From: Mycolicibacterium sp. CBMA 234
GTDB taxonomy: Bacteria > Actinomycetota > Actinomycetes > Mycobacteriales > Mycobacteriaceae
NCBI RefSeq assembly: GCF_009729415.1
Contig: NZ_MPKW01000036.1
Coordinates: forward strand, 62,001-126,000
Direction of reading: 5' to 3'
Length of the DNA stretch: 64,000 nucleotides
The translations under genes and the position numbers were made by a program. The notes under the pieces are model-generated. The model searched no databases. It was not told the origin of the DNA and saw nothing but the letters and a program-made list of their open reading frames with translations. Shown here one piece after another: positions 36,201-44,232 of the stretch. Positions within the stretch are counted from its first letter, which is position 1, and each line of letters opens with the position of its first letter.

Positions 36201-36842
36201 ATGAAGGCATTCAGTCGAGTGCTGGTAGCTACAGCAGCGGCGGTGTCGTCGTTGTTCCTTGGGGCGGGGACGTCTCATGCGGGTCTGGACAATGAGCTGA
36301 GCCTGGTCGACGGTCAGGATCGGACGTTGACGGTGCAGCAGTGGGACACGTTCCTCAATGGTGTGTTTCCGTTGGACCGCAACCGGTTGACGCGTGAGTG
36401 GTTCCACTCCGGCAAGGCCAAGTACAAGTGCGACGGCAAGGGCTGCGACCAGTTCGCCGGCACGTTGGAGCTGGGTTACCAGATCGGTTTCCCGTGGTCG
36501 CTGGGCGTGGGTATCAACTTCAGCTACACCACGCCGAACATCCTGCTCGACGACGTGAACCCGCTGACCTTCCCCTTCGGCACTAGTGGCGGCGGCATCA
36601 TCACGCCGAACCTGTTCCCGGGTGTGTCGATTTCCGCTGACCTGGGCAATGGTCCGGGTATTCAGGAAGTTGCGACGTTCTCGGTGGATGTGTCCGGTCC
36701 GGCTGGTGCGGTGGCGGTATCGAACGCGCACGGAACAGTGACGGGTGCCGCTGGTGGTGTGCTGCTGCGTCCGTTCGCTCGCTTGATCGCCAAGACCGGC
36801 GACTCGGTGACGACCTACGGCGAACCCTGGAACATGAACTGA
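36201..36842 (+). CDS. MspA-family porin, copy 2
   Basis: A 213-residue tandem paralogue of the preceding porin. It shares nearly the whole mature sequence and differs mainly in the signal peptide, the loop KCDGKGCDQF (again with Cys-x4-Cys) and the eyelet-side loop LTFPFGTSGGG. The ATG at 36201 follows AGGAAGTAGGAAAC. The 155-bp spacer holds a hairpin, so it may have its own promoter. It ends at a strong bidirectional terminator shared with mscL. Confidence 0.95.
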   Translation: MKAFSRVLVATAAAVSSLFLGAGTSHAGLDNELSLVDGQDRTLTVQQWDTFLNGVFPLDRNRLTREWFHSGKAKYKCDGKGCDQFAGTLELGYQIGFPWSLGVGINFSYTTPNILLDDVNPLTFPFGTSGGGIITPNLFPGVSISADLGNGPGIQEVATFSVDVSGPAGAVAVSNAHGTVTGAAGGVLLRPFARLIAKTGDSVTTYGEPWNMN

Positions 36843-36870
36843 TCCGACGGGTTTGACCACCTGTCAGACA

Positions 36871-36913
36871 TACGACAAAGCCCCCGGCCGCACTGGCCGG
36901 GGGCTTTGTCGTA
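36871..36913. terminator. Strong bidirectional terminator between porin 2 and mscL
   Basis: A perfect 19-bp stem: TACGACAAAGCCCCCGGCC (36871-36889), loop GCACT, and its complement at 36895-36913. Both genes converge on it, and the arms carry A and T at the base, so it can serve both strands. Confidence 0.9.
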
Positions 36914-36917
36914 GTGG

Positions 36918-37289
36918 CTACTTCTTCTCTTCGAGCAGATCGCGAATCTGCGTCAGCAGCTCGACTTCCTTCTTCACCGCATCCTCTTGAACAGTGCGGA
37001 ACTTGCTGTACGGCAGCACGACCACGAAGTAGATGACGGCGGCGACCAGGACGAAGTTGATGGTCGCGCTCAAGACGGCGTTCAGGTCCATGTAGTTGTC
37101 GCCGAGCAGATGGATGCGCAGGACGCCGTACGAGTGGTCGCCGCCCGCGCCGATGCTGGCAATCAGCGGCTGGATCACCTGGTCGGTGAATGCCTTGACC
37201 AGCGTGGTGAACGCGGCGCCGATGACCACCGCGACGGCCAGATCGACGATGTTCCCCTGCATGAGAAACGTCTTGAAGCCCTTGAACAT
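36918..37289 (-). CDS. mscL: Large-conductance mechanosensitive channel MscL
   Basis: A 123-residue homopentameric channel that opens under hypo-osmotic shock. MFKGFKTFLMQGNIVDLAVAV is the conserved amphipathic start and first helix; the second helix is INFVLVAAVIYFVVVLPYSK; the cytosolic tail KKEVELLTQIRDLLEEKK is intact. The ATG at 37289 has GGGAGGACAGTC upstream; the frame is open to 37421 but that extension is not homologous. Confidence 0.96.
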   Translation of the reverse strand: MFKGFKTFLMQGNIVDLAVAVVIGAAFTTLVKAFTDQVIQPLIASIGAGGDHSYGVLRIHLLGDNYMDLNAVLSATINFVLVAAVIYFVVVLPYSKFRTVQEDAVKKEVELLTQIRDLLEEKK

Positions 37290-37430
37290 GACTGTCCTCC
37301 CTGTGATACGGCCTGTACCCACGAACGTTAAGGCTGACCACGGCTTTGTGCAGGAGGAGGCGGCATGACGGTCGCAACAGATATGGTCCGGTGACGAAAT
37401 CGAAATCGGCCGGCCGGCCAATTTCGCGGG

Positions 37431-38096
37431 TCAGTGCAGGGTGACGGTGATGGCCCGGTGCAGCGCTGCACCAGCGACGGTGTTGGCGCTGTGCCGAGGC
37501 AGCGCAATGAGCACGACGCGATCGTCGCCGCGCGTCGCGGACTTGCCCCGTTCGGACACCAGCACCACCCGGGCGTCGGTGGCGATGACCTCGGTCGGGC
37601 TCTGTTCCGTCGCGACGCCGGTGCTTTCCGGTCCGGCTAGGACGTCCACGACGTCGCCAGAGCGCAGCAGGTCGGGCAGGGCGGCGTCGGCCAGATGAAG
37701 GGGCACGATGCGGGCGTCGGGCCCGGCAACTGCTGCGGTGAGCCGCGGACCCAGCAACCGCACGTCGGTGATCACTTCACCCCGGCGCGCCGGTGCGGCC
37801 AGGGTTGAGCCGATCGCGCCGCTTGCATCGTGCAATGCGCCGTCGGGAAGGCTTGGTGCAGAACGGGATTCGACGGCGATGTCGTCGACGCTCAATGCTG
37901 AGCCGGGGGACAGGTCACGCTTGGCGACGACGACGTCGACCATGCCGTCCTCAGCAGCCGGACGGAATTCGACCACTGCAGCGAAGATCACCAGCAACCC
38001 CGCGGCGACCCGCCGTGCGGCGGTGGTCCGGGCCCAGTCGGGCCGCAGTCGCTGTGTCAGTCGGCCGATAAGTGGCGCGTCGAGTGAATCCCCCAT
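37431..38096 (-). CDS. SAF-domain membrane protein (Rv0990c-like)
   Basis: A 221-residue protein with one N-terminal membrane helix (RRVAAGLLVIFAAVVEF), then a SAF-type domain (VVVAKRDLSPGSALSVDDIAV) as in CpaB pilus-assembly proteins and AFP-like folds. There is no other Flp pilus gene nearby. The neighbour order, directly downstream of the zinc-ribbon gene, equals Rv0991c-Rv0990c in M. tuberculosis, where the pair is heat-inducible. The ATG at 38096 follows TACCGT plus 6 bases (leaderless). Confidence 0.8.
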   Translation of the reverse strand: MGDSLDAPLIGRLTQRLRPDWARTTAARRVAAGLLVIFAAVVEFRPAAEDGMVDVVVAKRDLSPGSALSVDDIAVESRSAPSLPDGALHDASGAIGSTLAAPARRGEVITDVRLLGPRLTAAVAGPDARIVPLHLADAALPDLLRSGDVVDVLAGPESTGVATEQSPTEVIATDARVVLVSERGKSATRGDDRVVLIALPRHSANTVAGAALHRAITVTLH

Positions 38097-38159
38097 ACCG
38101 CAACGGTAGGGATTTTGGTCGGCGAACACAGGCCGGGTGGCACCCGGCCTGTGGATAAC

Positions 38160-38477
38160 TCAGCTGGAGGCAGCGGCGGCCGGTGCGGCCGACTTCGTGC
38201 TGCTGGAGCTGCTCGACGAGCTGGAGGACGACGACGAGTCCGACGAACTGGAGCTCGACTCGCTCTTGGCCGGTGCGGCCGCGGTGCTCGAGCTCTTGGA
38301 ATCGCGGTTGTCGGTGCGGTAGAAGCCGCTGCCCTTGAAGACCACGCCAACGGAACCGAACAGCTTGCGCAGCCGGCCATCGCACTTCGGGCATGTGGTC
38401 AGCGCGTCTTCGCTGAATGCCTGCACCGCGTCGAACCGGTTGTCGCACTCGGTACACGCGTAGGAATAGGTCGGCAC
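38160..38477 (-). CDS. FmdB-type zinc-ribbon protein (Rv0991c/Ruc-like)
   Basis: A 105-residue protein: an N-terminal FmdB zinc ribbon with two Cys pairs (CTEC and CPKC) and a disordered Ser/Ala-rich tail from about residue 60 with a long poly-Ser run. M. tuberculosis Rv0991c, of the same build, has been reported as a redox-regulated chaperone whose cysteines sense oxidation. The GTG at 38477 has GGAGG seven bases upstream. It is followed on the same strand by the SAF-domain gene. Confidence 0.85.
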   Translation of the reverse strand: MPTYSYACTECDNRFDAVQAFSEDALTTCPKCDGRLRKLFGSVGVVFKGSGFYRTDNRDSKSSSTAAAPAKSESSSSSSDSSSSSSSSSSSSSTKSAAPAAAASS

Positions 38478-38620
38478 GTAAACCTCCGAGGTCGTCAAAC
38501 TTGTTAGCACTCTACCGGTTTAAGTGCCAAAACAGCTATTCGGTCCCGGGCATTCCCGCGGGCGACCGGGCCGCCGCCCCAGGACGGTGGCAATTCCTTC
38601 CGCGATGACGGTACGACACA

Positions 38621-38626
38621 TAGCAT
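38621..38626 (+). promoter_or_regulatory. -10 box of a leaderless promoter for the Cys-rich gene
   Basis: TAGCAT ends 7 bases before the ATG at 38634, matching TANNNT and the spacing that puts the first transcribed base on the start codon. It sits inside CACA-N6-TGTG (38617-38630), a possible repressor site. Confidence 0.5.
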
Positions 38627-38633
38627 TGTGCGC

Positions 38634-38729
38634 ATGACTGGCAACATCACCAAGGGCGGCTGCGACAACCCGGATTGCACCTGCGAAAACTGCAACTGCG
38701 GATCGGGCTGTAGCTGCGGCAAGGACTGA
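38634..38729 (+). CDS. 31-residue cysteine-rich, metallothionein-like protein
   Basis: A 32-codon frame with 7 cysteines in 31 residues: CDNPDCTCENCNCGSGCSC (residues 10-28) includes three CxC motifs and no His or aromatic residue. That density is that of a metallothionein. It differs from the known MymT (53 residues) and from SmtA-type proteins. A TAGCAT box exactly 7 bases upstream and no ribosome site argue for a leaderless transcript. It lies on the opposite strand between two minus-strand genes and ends 18 bp before the convergent folate gene's stop. I expect binding of Cu(I) or Zn. Confidence 0.75.
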   Translation: MTGNITKGGCDNPDCTCENCNCGSGCSCGKD

Positions 38730-38747
38730 CGTCCACTCCGCGGTTTC

Positions 38748-39332
38748 CTAAATTCCGAGCTTGACCAGGCCGGACCCCGGCGTCAGAGCGTGCGTCATCG
38801 CTACGTCGTGGGGTTCGGCCGGCAGTTCCGGCAGGAGTTCGTCGTCGTACACGACGGCGACCAGTAGCGCCTCCGGCGTGGCCAGAGACAGTGATCGGTC
38901 GTAATAACCCGCGCCGCGGCCCAGCCGAACGCCGGCGTGGTCGACGCCCAGGGCGGGCACCAAAACCACCCTCGCTTGCTCGATGGCTTCCGGTGGCAGG
39001 TGCGGTGCGTCGGGTTCGAGCAGTCCGAACTGTGCCTCGATGAGGCGTCCTGGCTGGTACCAGCCCCAGCTCAGCGGCGTGTCCACGCGCGTCACCGGCA
39101 ACAACACCTGCGCGCCGGCGTCGACCAGCGCGTCCAGCATCGCGGGCGAACCCGGCTCCGTGCCGATCGGGACGTAGGCGCACACCACCGCACCTTTGCA
39201 GGGCAGCTCGGACAGCCGTCGCGTCAGGGCTTCCGCGTCCGCCGACCGCTGCTGCGTCGTGAGGGCACGACGGCGCCGCAGGATCGCGGCGCGCACCTCG
39301 GGTTTTCCAGCCTGGGGGCTCACGGTTACCAC
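38748..39332 (-). CDS. 5-formyltetrahydrofolate cyclo-ligase
   Basis: A 194-residue enzyme converting 5-formyl-THF to 5,10-methenyl-THF with ATP. Signatures are AAILRRRRALT near the start, VPIGTEPGSPAML and the substrate/ATP loop GVRLGRGAGYYDRSL. Gene order before galU equals M. tuberculosis Rv0992c. Several starts are possible; I take the GTG at 39332, which lies 6 bases after AAATAT, a weak -10 for a leaderless start. The frame is open to 39407. Confidence 0.88.
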   Translation of the reverse strand: MVTVSPQAGKPEVRAAILRRRRALTTQQRSADAEALTRRLSELPCKGAVVCAYVPIGTEPGSPAMLDALVDAGAQVLLPVTRVDTPLSWGWYQPGRLIEAQFGLLEPDAPHLPPEAIEQARVVLVPALGVDHAGVRLGRGAGYYDRSLSLATPEALLVAVVYDDELLPELPAEPHDVAMTHALTPGSGLVKLGI

Positions 39333-39458
39333 GGTGTCATATTTGCTCCTGTGCTTCTGGACGGGTGTCCCAAAAACCGGCCTTGTGTCGTTGCCACTCA
39401 CCGGCACAAGTCGAGCCTTGATGGGGCAGACGCGGGCAATGCCGTTATCGTGTGAACA

Positions 39459-40373
39459 ATGACGACACAGACTTCAGTGCCGATGCCACGCACCGCGGTG
39501 GTCCCGGCGGCTGGTCTGGGCACGCGTTTTCTGCCTGCCACCAAGACCGTCCCTAAAGAGTTGCTGCCGGTCGTCGATACGCCGGGCATCGAGTTGGTTG
39601 CTGCCGAGGCCGCCGATGCCGGCGGTGAGCGCCTGGTGATCGTGACCTCGGAGGGCAAGGACGGCGTCGTCGCGCACTTCGTCGAGGACCTGATTCTCGA
39701 AGGCACCCTGGAAGCGCGCGGCAAGCACGTGATGCTGGAGAAGGTGCGGCGGGCGCCGGCGCTGATCAAGGTGGAGTCGGTTGTGCAGGCCGAGCCTCTG
39801 GGCCTGGGACACGCCGTCAGTTGCGTGGAGCCGGTGCTGCTGCCCGACGAGGACGCCATCGCGGTCTTGCTGCCCGACGATCTGGTGCTGCCGACCGGGG
39901 TTCTCGAAACCATGGCGAAGGTGCGGGCCAAGCGTGGCGGCTCGGTCTTGTGCGCCATCGAGGTGCCGCAGGACGAGATCAGCGCCTACGGTGTCTTCGA
40001 CGTCGAGACGGTGCCCGATGCCGCTAACCCAAATGTGTTGCGCGTCAAGGGCATGGTGGAAAAGCCCAAGGCTGAGGATGCGCCGTCGCCGTACGCTGCG
40101 GCCGGCCGGTACATCTTGGACCGCGCGATCTTCGACGCGCTGCGGCGCGTCCAGAAGGGCGTCGGCGGCGAAATCCAGCTGACGGATGCCATCGCGCTGC
40201 TCATCGAGGACGGTCATCCGGTGCATGTGGTGGTGCACCGCGGGTCCCGACACGACCTGGGAAATCCCGGCGGCTACCTTAAAGCTGCGGTTGACTTTGC
40301 GTTGGAACGCGACGACTACGGCCCGGATTTGCGGCGGTGGTTGGTCGAGCGACTGGGTCTTGCCGAGCGCTGA
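39459..40373 (+). CDS. galU: UTP-glucose-1-phosphate uridylyltransferase
   Basis: A 304-residue cytosolic enzyme making UDP-glucose for cell-wall polysaccharides and trehalose. Nucleotide-binding start VVPAAGLGTRFLPATKTVPK, sugar site VEKPKAEDAPS and the C-terminal RHDLGNPGGYLKA are clear. The ATG at 39459 follows TATCGT plus 7 bases (leaderless). It heads galU-glp-rimJ-glpR. Confidence 0.96.
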   Translation: MTTQTSVPMPRTAVVPAAGLGTRFLPATKTVPKELLPVVDTPGIELVAAEAADAGGERLVIVTSEGKDGVVAHFVEDLILEGTLEARGKHVMLEKVRRAPALIKVESVVQAEPLGLGHAVSCVEPVLLPDEDAIAVLLPDDLVLPTGVLETMAKVRAKRGGSVLCAIEVPQDEISAYGVFDVETVPDAANPNVLRVKGMVEKPKAEDAPSPYAAAGRYILDRAIFDALRRVQKGVGGEIQLTDAIALLIEDGHPVHVVVHRGSRHDLGNPGGYLKAAVDFALERDDYGPDLRRWLVERLGLAER

Positions 40374-40486
40374 GCGCCTGACACCGGCGGTACGGTTGGC
40401 CCTGACCTGCGAGAGCATGTGGTCCAGCTACAGCATGCACAGCATGCGGTCACCCACGGTGTGCGAGGTATGCAGAAAGGCGAGCT

Positions 40487-41725
40487 GTGCGTTCGGTTGA
40501 GGAACAGCAGGCCCGGGTTACGGCTGCGGCGGTAGCGCCCAGGCCGTTGCGGGTAGCGATAGCCGAAGCGCAGGGTCTGATGTGCGCCGAAGAGGTAGTC
40601 ACCGAGCGGCCGCTGCCCGGGTTCGATCAAGCTGCCATCGACGGTTACGCGGTGCGCAGTGTCGATGTGATGGGTGCGGAGTCCGACGGCACCAACGACG
40701 TCACGCTGCCGGTGGTCTCCACGATCTCCGCAGGTGAACGCACCCCGACCCGCCTGCAACCGCGTCAGGCTGCCCGGGTGCAAACCGGTGCGCCGATGCC
40801 GACCCTCGCGGATGCGGTGCTGCCGCTGCGCTGGACCGACGGCGGCGAGTCGCGCGTACGCGTGATGCGCGGCGTGCGCTCAGGCGCTTATGTCCGTCGC
40901 ACCGGGGATGACGTACAACCTGGCGACGTCGCGGTGCGTGCCGGGACGATCATCGGGCCCGCCCAGGTCGGGTTGTTGGCCGCGGTGGGCCGGGAACGCG
41001 TGTTGGTGCATCCGCGACCGCGGCTGACGATCATTTCGGTCGGCGGCGAGCTGGTCGACATCTCTAGGACCCCCGGCAACGGGCAGGTCTACGACGTCAA
41101 TTCCTATGCGCTGGCCGCCGCTGGCCGCGACGCCGGCGCTGAGGTGAACCGCGTCGGGATTGTGGATGCAGACCCCAAGACCTTGCGTGACGTGGTCGAA
41201 GGCCAGCTGAGCCGGTCGGAGATTGTGGTCATCGCGGGCGCCGTCGGTGGCGCGGCGGCCGAGGGCGTGCGCTCGGTGCTCGCCGAGTTGGGGGAGATGG
41301 AAGTCGCCCGGATCGCGATGCACCCCGGTTCGGTTCAGGGCTTCGGTCAGTTGGGCCGCGACGGCGTTCCGGTCTTCCTATTGCCCGCCAACCCGGTGAG
41401 CGCTCTGGTGGTTTTCGAGGTGATGGTCCGGCCGTTGATCCGGATGTCGCTGGGCAAGCGCCAGCCGATGCGCCGCGTGGTGCCGGCCCGGACGTTGTCT
41501 CCCATCTCATCGGTGGTGGGCCGCAAGGGATTTCTGCGTGGGCAGCTGATGCGTGATCAGGACACCGGCGAATATCTGGTGCAGGCACTGGGCGGTGTGC
41601 CGGGCGCGTCGCACTTGTTGGCCACCCTGGCCGAGGCCAACTGCCTGGTGATCGTGCCTACTGAGGCTGAGCAGATTCGCACCGGCGAATCGGTTGAGGT
41701 GGCCTTTCTTGCGCAGCGTGGCTGA
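40487..41725 (+). CDS. glp: Gephyrin/MoeA-like protein Glp, active site degenerate
   Basis: A 412-residue MoeA-fold protein (Rv0994 type). The N-terminal domains keep PLPGFDQAAIDGYAV and TGAPMPTLADAVLP. The molybdopterin-binding loop, normally SGGVSVGDYD, reads AGAVGGAAAEG, and the later KPGKP is HPGSV, so enzymatic molybdenum insertion is doubtful. In Corynebacterium the homologue Glp works with membrane receptor GlpR in cell division; both partners are present here, flanking rimJ. The start is GTG at 40487 with AAAGGCGAGC upstream. Confidence 0.85.
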   Translation: MRSVEEQQARVTAAAVAPRPLRVAIAEAQGLMCAEEVVTERPLPGFDQAAIDGYAVRSVDVMGAESDGTNDVTLPVVSTISAGERTPTRLQPRQAARVQTGAPMPTLADAVLPLRWTDGGESRVRVMRGVRSGAYVRRTGDDVQPGDVAVRAGTIIGPAQVGLLAAVGRERVLVHPRPRLTIISVGGELVDISRTPGNGQVYDVNSYALAAAGRDAGAEVNRVGIVDADPKTLRDVVEGQLSRSEIVVIAGAVGGAAAEGVRSVLAELGEMEVARIAMHPGSVQGFGQLGRDGVPVFLLPANPVSALVVFEVMVRPLIRMSLGKRQPMRRVVPARTLSPISSVVGRKGFLRGQLMRDQDTGEYLVQALGGVPGASHLLATLAEANCLVIVPTEAEQIRTGESVEVAFLAQRG

Positions 41726-41728
41726 TAC

Positions 41729-42382
41729 GTGAATCTGCTCCGTTCGAGTGCGATACATCCGGGCTGGCCGTTGTCGGTCGGCCCGATCCGGGTGAGAGCC
41801 GGGGTGGTCCGGCTGCGGCCGGTGCGGTTGCGTGATGGCGCGGTGTGGAGCCGGATGCGGCTGCATGACCGTGCGCACCTGGAGCCGTGGGAGCCGGTCG
41901 GCGAGGTGGATTGGACTGCGCGCCATGTCGTTTCGGCCTGGCCGGCGCTGTGCTCGGGATTGCGATCCGAAGCCCGGCGCGGCCGGATGTTGCCGTACGT
42001 GATCGAGTTGAACGACGAGTTCTGCGGGCAACTGACCATCGGCAACGTGACGCACGGGGCGCTGCGGTCGGCGTGGATCGGCTACTGGGTGGCGCGCCAG
42101 TTCACCGGCGGCGGGATCGCGACGGCGGCGCTGGCCCTGGGGGTCGACCACGCCTTCGGTCCGGTCGGGCTGCACCGGATCGAGGCGACGGTGCGCCCGG
42201 AGAACGCGCCGAGCCGGTCGGTGCTGGCCCGCGTGGGGTTCCGTGAGGAGGGTCTGTTGCAGCGATATCTGGAAGTCGACGGGGCCTGGCGGGACCACCT
42301 GCTGGTGGCGATGACGATCGAGGAAATGGCCCAGTCGGCGACATCGGCGCTGGTGAGGGACGGTCGAGCGACCTGGGTGTGA
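41729..42382 (+). CDS. rimJ: RimJ-type GNAT N-acetyltransferase
   Basis: A 217-residue GNAT enzyme of the RimJ/RimL branch, which acetylate ribosomal-protein N-termini. Features are VRLRPVRLRDGAVWSRMR at the start, WIGYWVARQFTGGGIATAAL (acetyl-CoA loop) and NAPSRSVLARVGFREEGLLQRYL. The GTG at 41729 lies 3 bp after the glp stop, so the genes are co-transcribed. Between glp and glpR it may act on the divisome pair, but only position suggests that. Confidence 0.88.
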   Translation: MNLLRSSAIHPGWPLSVGPIRVRAGVVRLRPVRLRDGAVWSRMRLHDRAHLEPWEPVGEVDWTARHVVSAWPALCSGLRSEARRGRMLPYVIELNDEFCGQLTIGNVTHGALRSAWIGYWVARQFTGGGIATAALALGVDHAFGPVGLHRIEATVRPENAPSRSVLARVGFREEGLLQRYLEVDGAWRDHLLVAMTIEEMAQSATSALVRDGRATWV

Positions 42383-42384
42383 GT

Positions 42385-42433
42385 GATTTGTGCACGATTT
42401 TCGGCGGCTACCGCGGAATACCGTGCACAAATC
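42385..42433. terminator. 12-bp hairpin after rimJ
   Basis: GATTTGTGCACG (42385-42396) pairs perfectly with CGTGCACAAATC (42422-42433) around a 25-base loop beginning ATTTTCGGCGG. It follows the rimJ stop by 2 bases. The stem and loop resemble the hairpin at 25386-25438, so it may belong to a repeat family used as a terminator. Confidence 0.6.
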
Positions 42434-42575
42434 GGAAAAGTCCTGTGTTGCAGATGTGACATCTGTGACTGATGTGCTTGTAAGTAGCGAATTACAGGTG
42501 TGTAATTGACCGTGGCGCGTCGGCTTCAGATGCGCTGGTCACAGACCTAATCTGATGGGGAAAGGAGCCGGCGAC

Positions 42576-43778
42576 ATGCCAAGCATCCCGCAATCCCTAC
42601 TGTGGATATCCCTCGTCGTGTTGTGGTTGTTCGTACTGGTGCCGATGCTGATCAGCAAGCGCGAGAACGTCCGCCGCACGAGCGATGTCGCTCTGGCGAC
42701 CCGCGTGCTCAACACGCAGGGCAGCCGTTTGCGACGACGCAGTGGGCCCGCCACAGGTCACTTCAGCGATCCGAACTGGCGTCAGGACGACGACCTCACC
42801 GCGTTCGAGGAAGACTTCGCTCGCGGCGACGAGGCGACCGATTCGATTCCGGTCGCCGATCCTGAAGCCGATGCCCCGCGATCCGTGGTGCTGGCCGACC
42901 AGGTGGTTGTCGAAGAGTCCAAGTACCTCGACGTCGAGGTGGTTGAGATGGACTCCGGTGCACTGCCCATCGGACAGTCGGGACGGATGGCGAAGGTCGT
43001 CGAGCCTGAGCCTGAAACCCAGCAACAGCCAACGCTTTTCGACGAGGTGGCCACGCCGACCATGGCGATCCGGACCATCTCCGAGGCCGACTTCGAGCCG
43101 ACGCTTGAACAAGAGGCGGTCGACGAGCCGGTTGCGCCGCAGCAGGCCGAACCCGAGCAGACCGAGCCGGAGCTTTCGGCGGAGGCCGACACTGAGCCGG
43201 AAGAGGTTGACACGGAGGCCGACACCGGCGCCATCCCTGCGCAGCCCGAGGACGGCACCGAGCACGACTACGAGTACGTCGACGACACCTCAGGTGTGGA
43301 AGCGGTGTCGGAGGCCGAGCCGAAGCTGGCCGATTCGATGTCGACCGCGCGGCGCAGCCGGTACGAGTCCAAGGCCGCCGTCGCGGCCGCCGAGCGCAAG
43401 TACCGCTTCCGCAGCCGCATGCTGTCCGGCATGGCGGTGGCCATCCTGGTCACCGGCGTCGTGGCCTTCTCGCTGGCGTCGAGCACGTGGTGGTGGTTCT
43501 GCGGCGTGGTCAGTACGGCGTCCGTGCTGTACCTGGCCTACCTGCGCCGTCAGACCCGGATCGAAGAGCAGCTGCGGCGCCGTCGTGCCCAGCGGATGAT
43601 GCGGTCGCGGCACGGTGTGGAGAGCACGCACGACGAGGAGTTCGACGTCGTCCCTTCTCGGCTTCGGCGTCCGGGCGCCGCAGTGCTGGATATCGATGAC
43701 GAGGATCCGGCCTTCGAACACCTGGAATACACCCGGATGGCCAGGGACTACGACCTGCCCCGCGCGTCGGGGCAGTAG
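42576..43778 (+). CDS. glpR: Membrane divisome receptor GlpR-like protein
   Basis: A 400-residue protein. An N-terminal helix (SLLWISLVVLWLFVLVPMLI) is followed by a cytosolic Arg-rich then very acidic Glu/Pro/Asp-rich linker (residues about 60-260), two further helices (MLSGMAVAILVTGVVAFSLA and the next 20 residues) and a charged C-terminal tail. It matches Rv0996 and corynebacterial GlpR, the receptor of Glp. The ATG at 42576 has AAGGAG at 8 bases. Its own promoter probably lies after the hairpin at 42385. Confidence 0.8.
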   Translation: MPSIPQSLLWISLVVLWLFVLVPMLISKRENVRRTSDVALATRVLNTQGSRLRRRSGPATGHFSDPNWRQDDDLTAFEEDFARGDEATDSIPVADPEADAPRSVVLADQVVVEESKYLDVEVVEMDSGALPIGQSGRMAKVVEPEPETQQQPTLFDEVATPTMAIRTISEADFEPTLEQEAVDEPVAPQQAEPEQTEPELSAEADTEPEEVDTEADTGAIPAQPEDGTEHDYEYVDDTSGVEAVSEAEPKLADSMSTARRSRYESKAAVAAAERKYRFRSRMLSGMAVAILVTGVVAFSLASSTWWWFCGVVSTASVLYLAYLRRQTRIEEQLRRRRAQRMMRSRHGVESTHDEEFDVVPSRLRRPGAAVLDIDDEDPAFEHLEYTRMARDYDLPRASGQ

Positions 43779-43828
43779 CTGGTTTTCTCGTTACAGACCG
43801 GTACTGGTAGCCTTTGCTTCCGGTACAA

Positions 43829-43901
43829 GGGGCTATAGCGCAGTTGGTAGCGCGTCTCGTTCGCATCGAGAAGGTCAGGGGTTCGATTCCCCTTAGCTCC
43901 A
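43829..43901 (+). tRNA. tRNA-Ala, anticodon CGC
   Basis: A 73-base cloverleaf: acceptor GGGGCTA/TAGCTCC, D stem GCGC/GCGC with loop AGTTGGTA, anticodon stem TCTCG/CGAGA with loop TTCGCAT (CGC, reads GCG), T stem with GTTCGATTC and discriminator A. CCA is not encoded. The 3' half is a typical integrase attachment target, and an integrase remnant follows. Confidence 0.96.
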
Positions 43902-43906
43902 CAGCA

Positions 43907-43940
43907 AAAACCACTCCCGAGCAGTGTCGGGGGTGGTTTT
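43907..43940. terminator. Terminator after tRNA-Ala
   Basis: AAAACCACTCCCGA (43907-43920) pairs with TCGGGGGTGGTTTT (43927-43940) with one T-G pair, a 6-base loop and a T-run. It serves the tRNA and, on the other strand, the end of the integrase remnant. Confidence 0.85.
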
Positions 43941-43944
43941 CTTG

Positions 43945-44110
43945 TTAGCGGGACATGGCCTCGCGGTCGCCCGGGACCGCAGTGGGACCGCAGGGCTTTT
44001 TCGCTGCGGACCGGATGGCCGCATCCAGGCGGTCCGCGACACCATCCAGATCCTCGTCGAATAGATCGGCGTAGGTATCCAGCGTCATCGACGCCTTGGC
44101 ATGCCCCAAA
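43945..44110 (-). pseudogene. C-terminal remnant of a tyrosine integrase
   Basis: The minus strand encodes LGHAKASMTLDTYADLFDED and then DGVADRLDAAIRSA, ending at a stop at 43945. This is the last part of a phage-type tyrosine recombinase, including the LGH box and the catalytic Tyr of LDTYADL. The preceding QRCW fragment is in another frame, and upstream the sequence turns into the IS-like repeats at 44153. An integrase stub 44 bases from a tRNA 3' end marks an old integration site. Confidence 0.85.
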
Positions 44111-44152
44111 CCAGCACCGCTGCATCAGACGACCGTGCATGTGAGCGACGTT

Positions 44153-44232
44153 GAGCGCCACGTGAAATAGCGTCATTGCCCACTGGGCATAGCGTCATCC
44201 CGTCGAGCGTCACGTCAAGTAGCGTCATCGCC
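44153..44232. repeat. IS-like terminal direct repeats with TAGCGTCAT
   Basis: Two 28-bp direct repeats with 4 mismatches (44153-44180 and 44205-44232), each containing TAGCGTCAT, plus a third TAGCGTCAT at 44190 and decayed copies near 44244 and 44264. Multiple short repeats at an end are typical of IS21-family elements. A degenerate IS21-like istA/istB pair lies at 54 kb, but no transposase remains here. Confidence 0.6.

Noticed and set aside
38160..38280. Poly-Ser tail of the zinc-ribbon protein as a frameshift artefact
   Set aside because: The frame is open, serine codons are varied and disordered tails are normal in this family.
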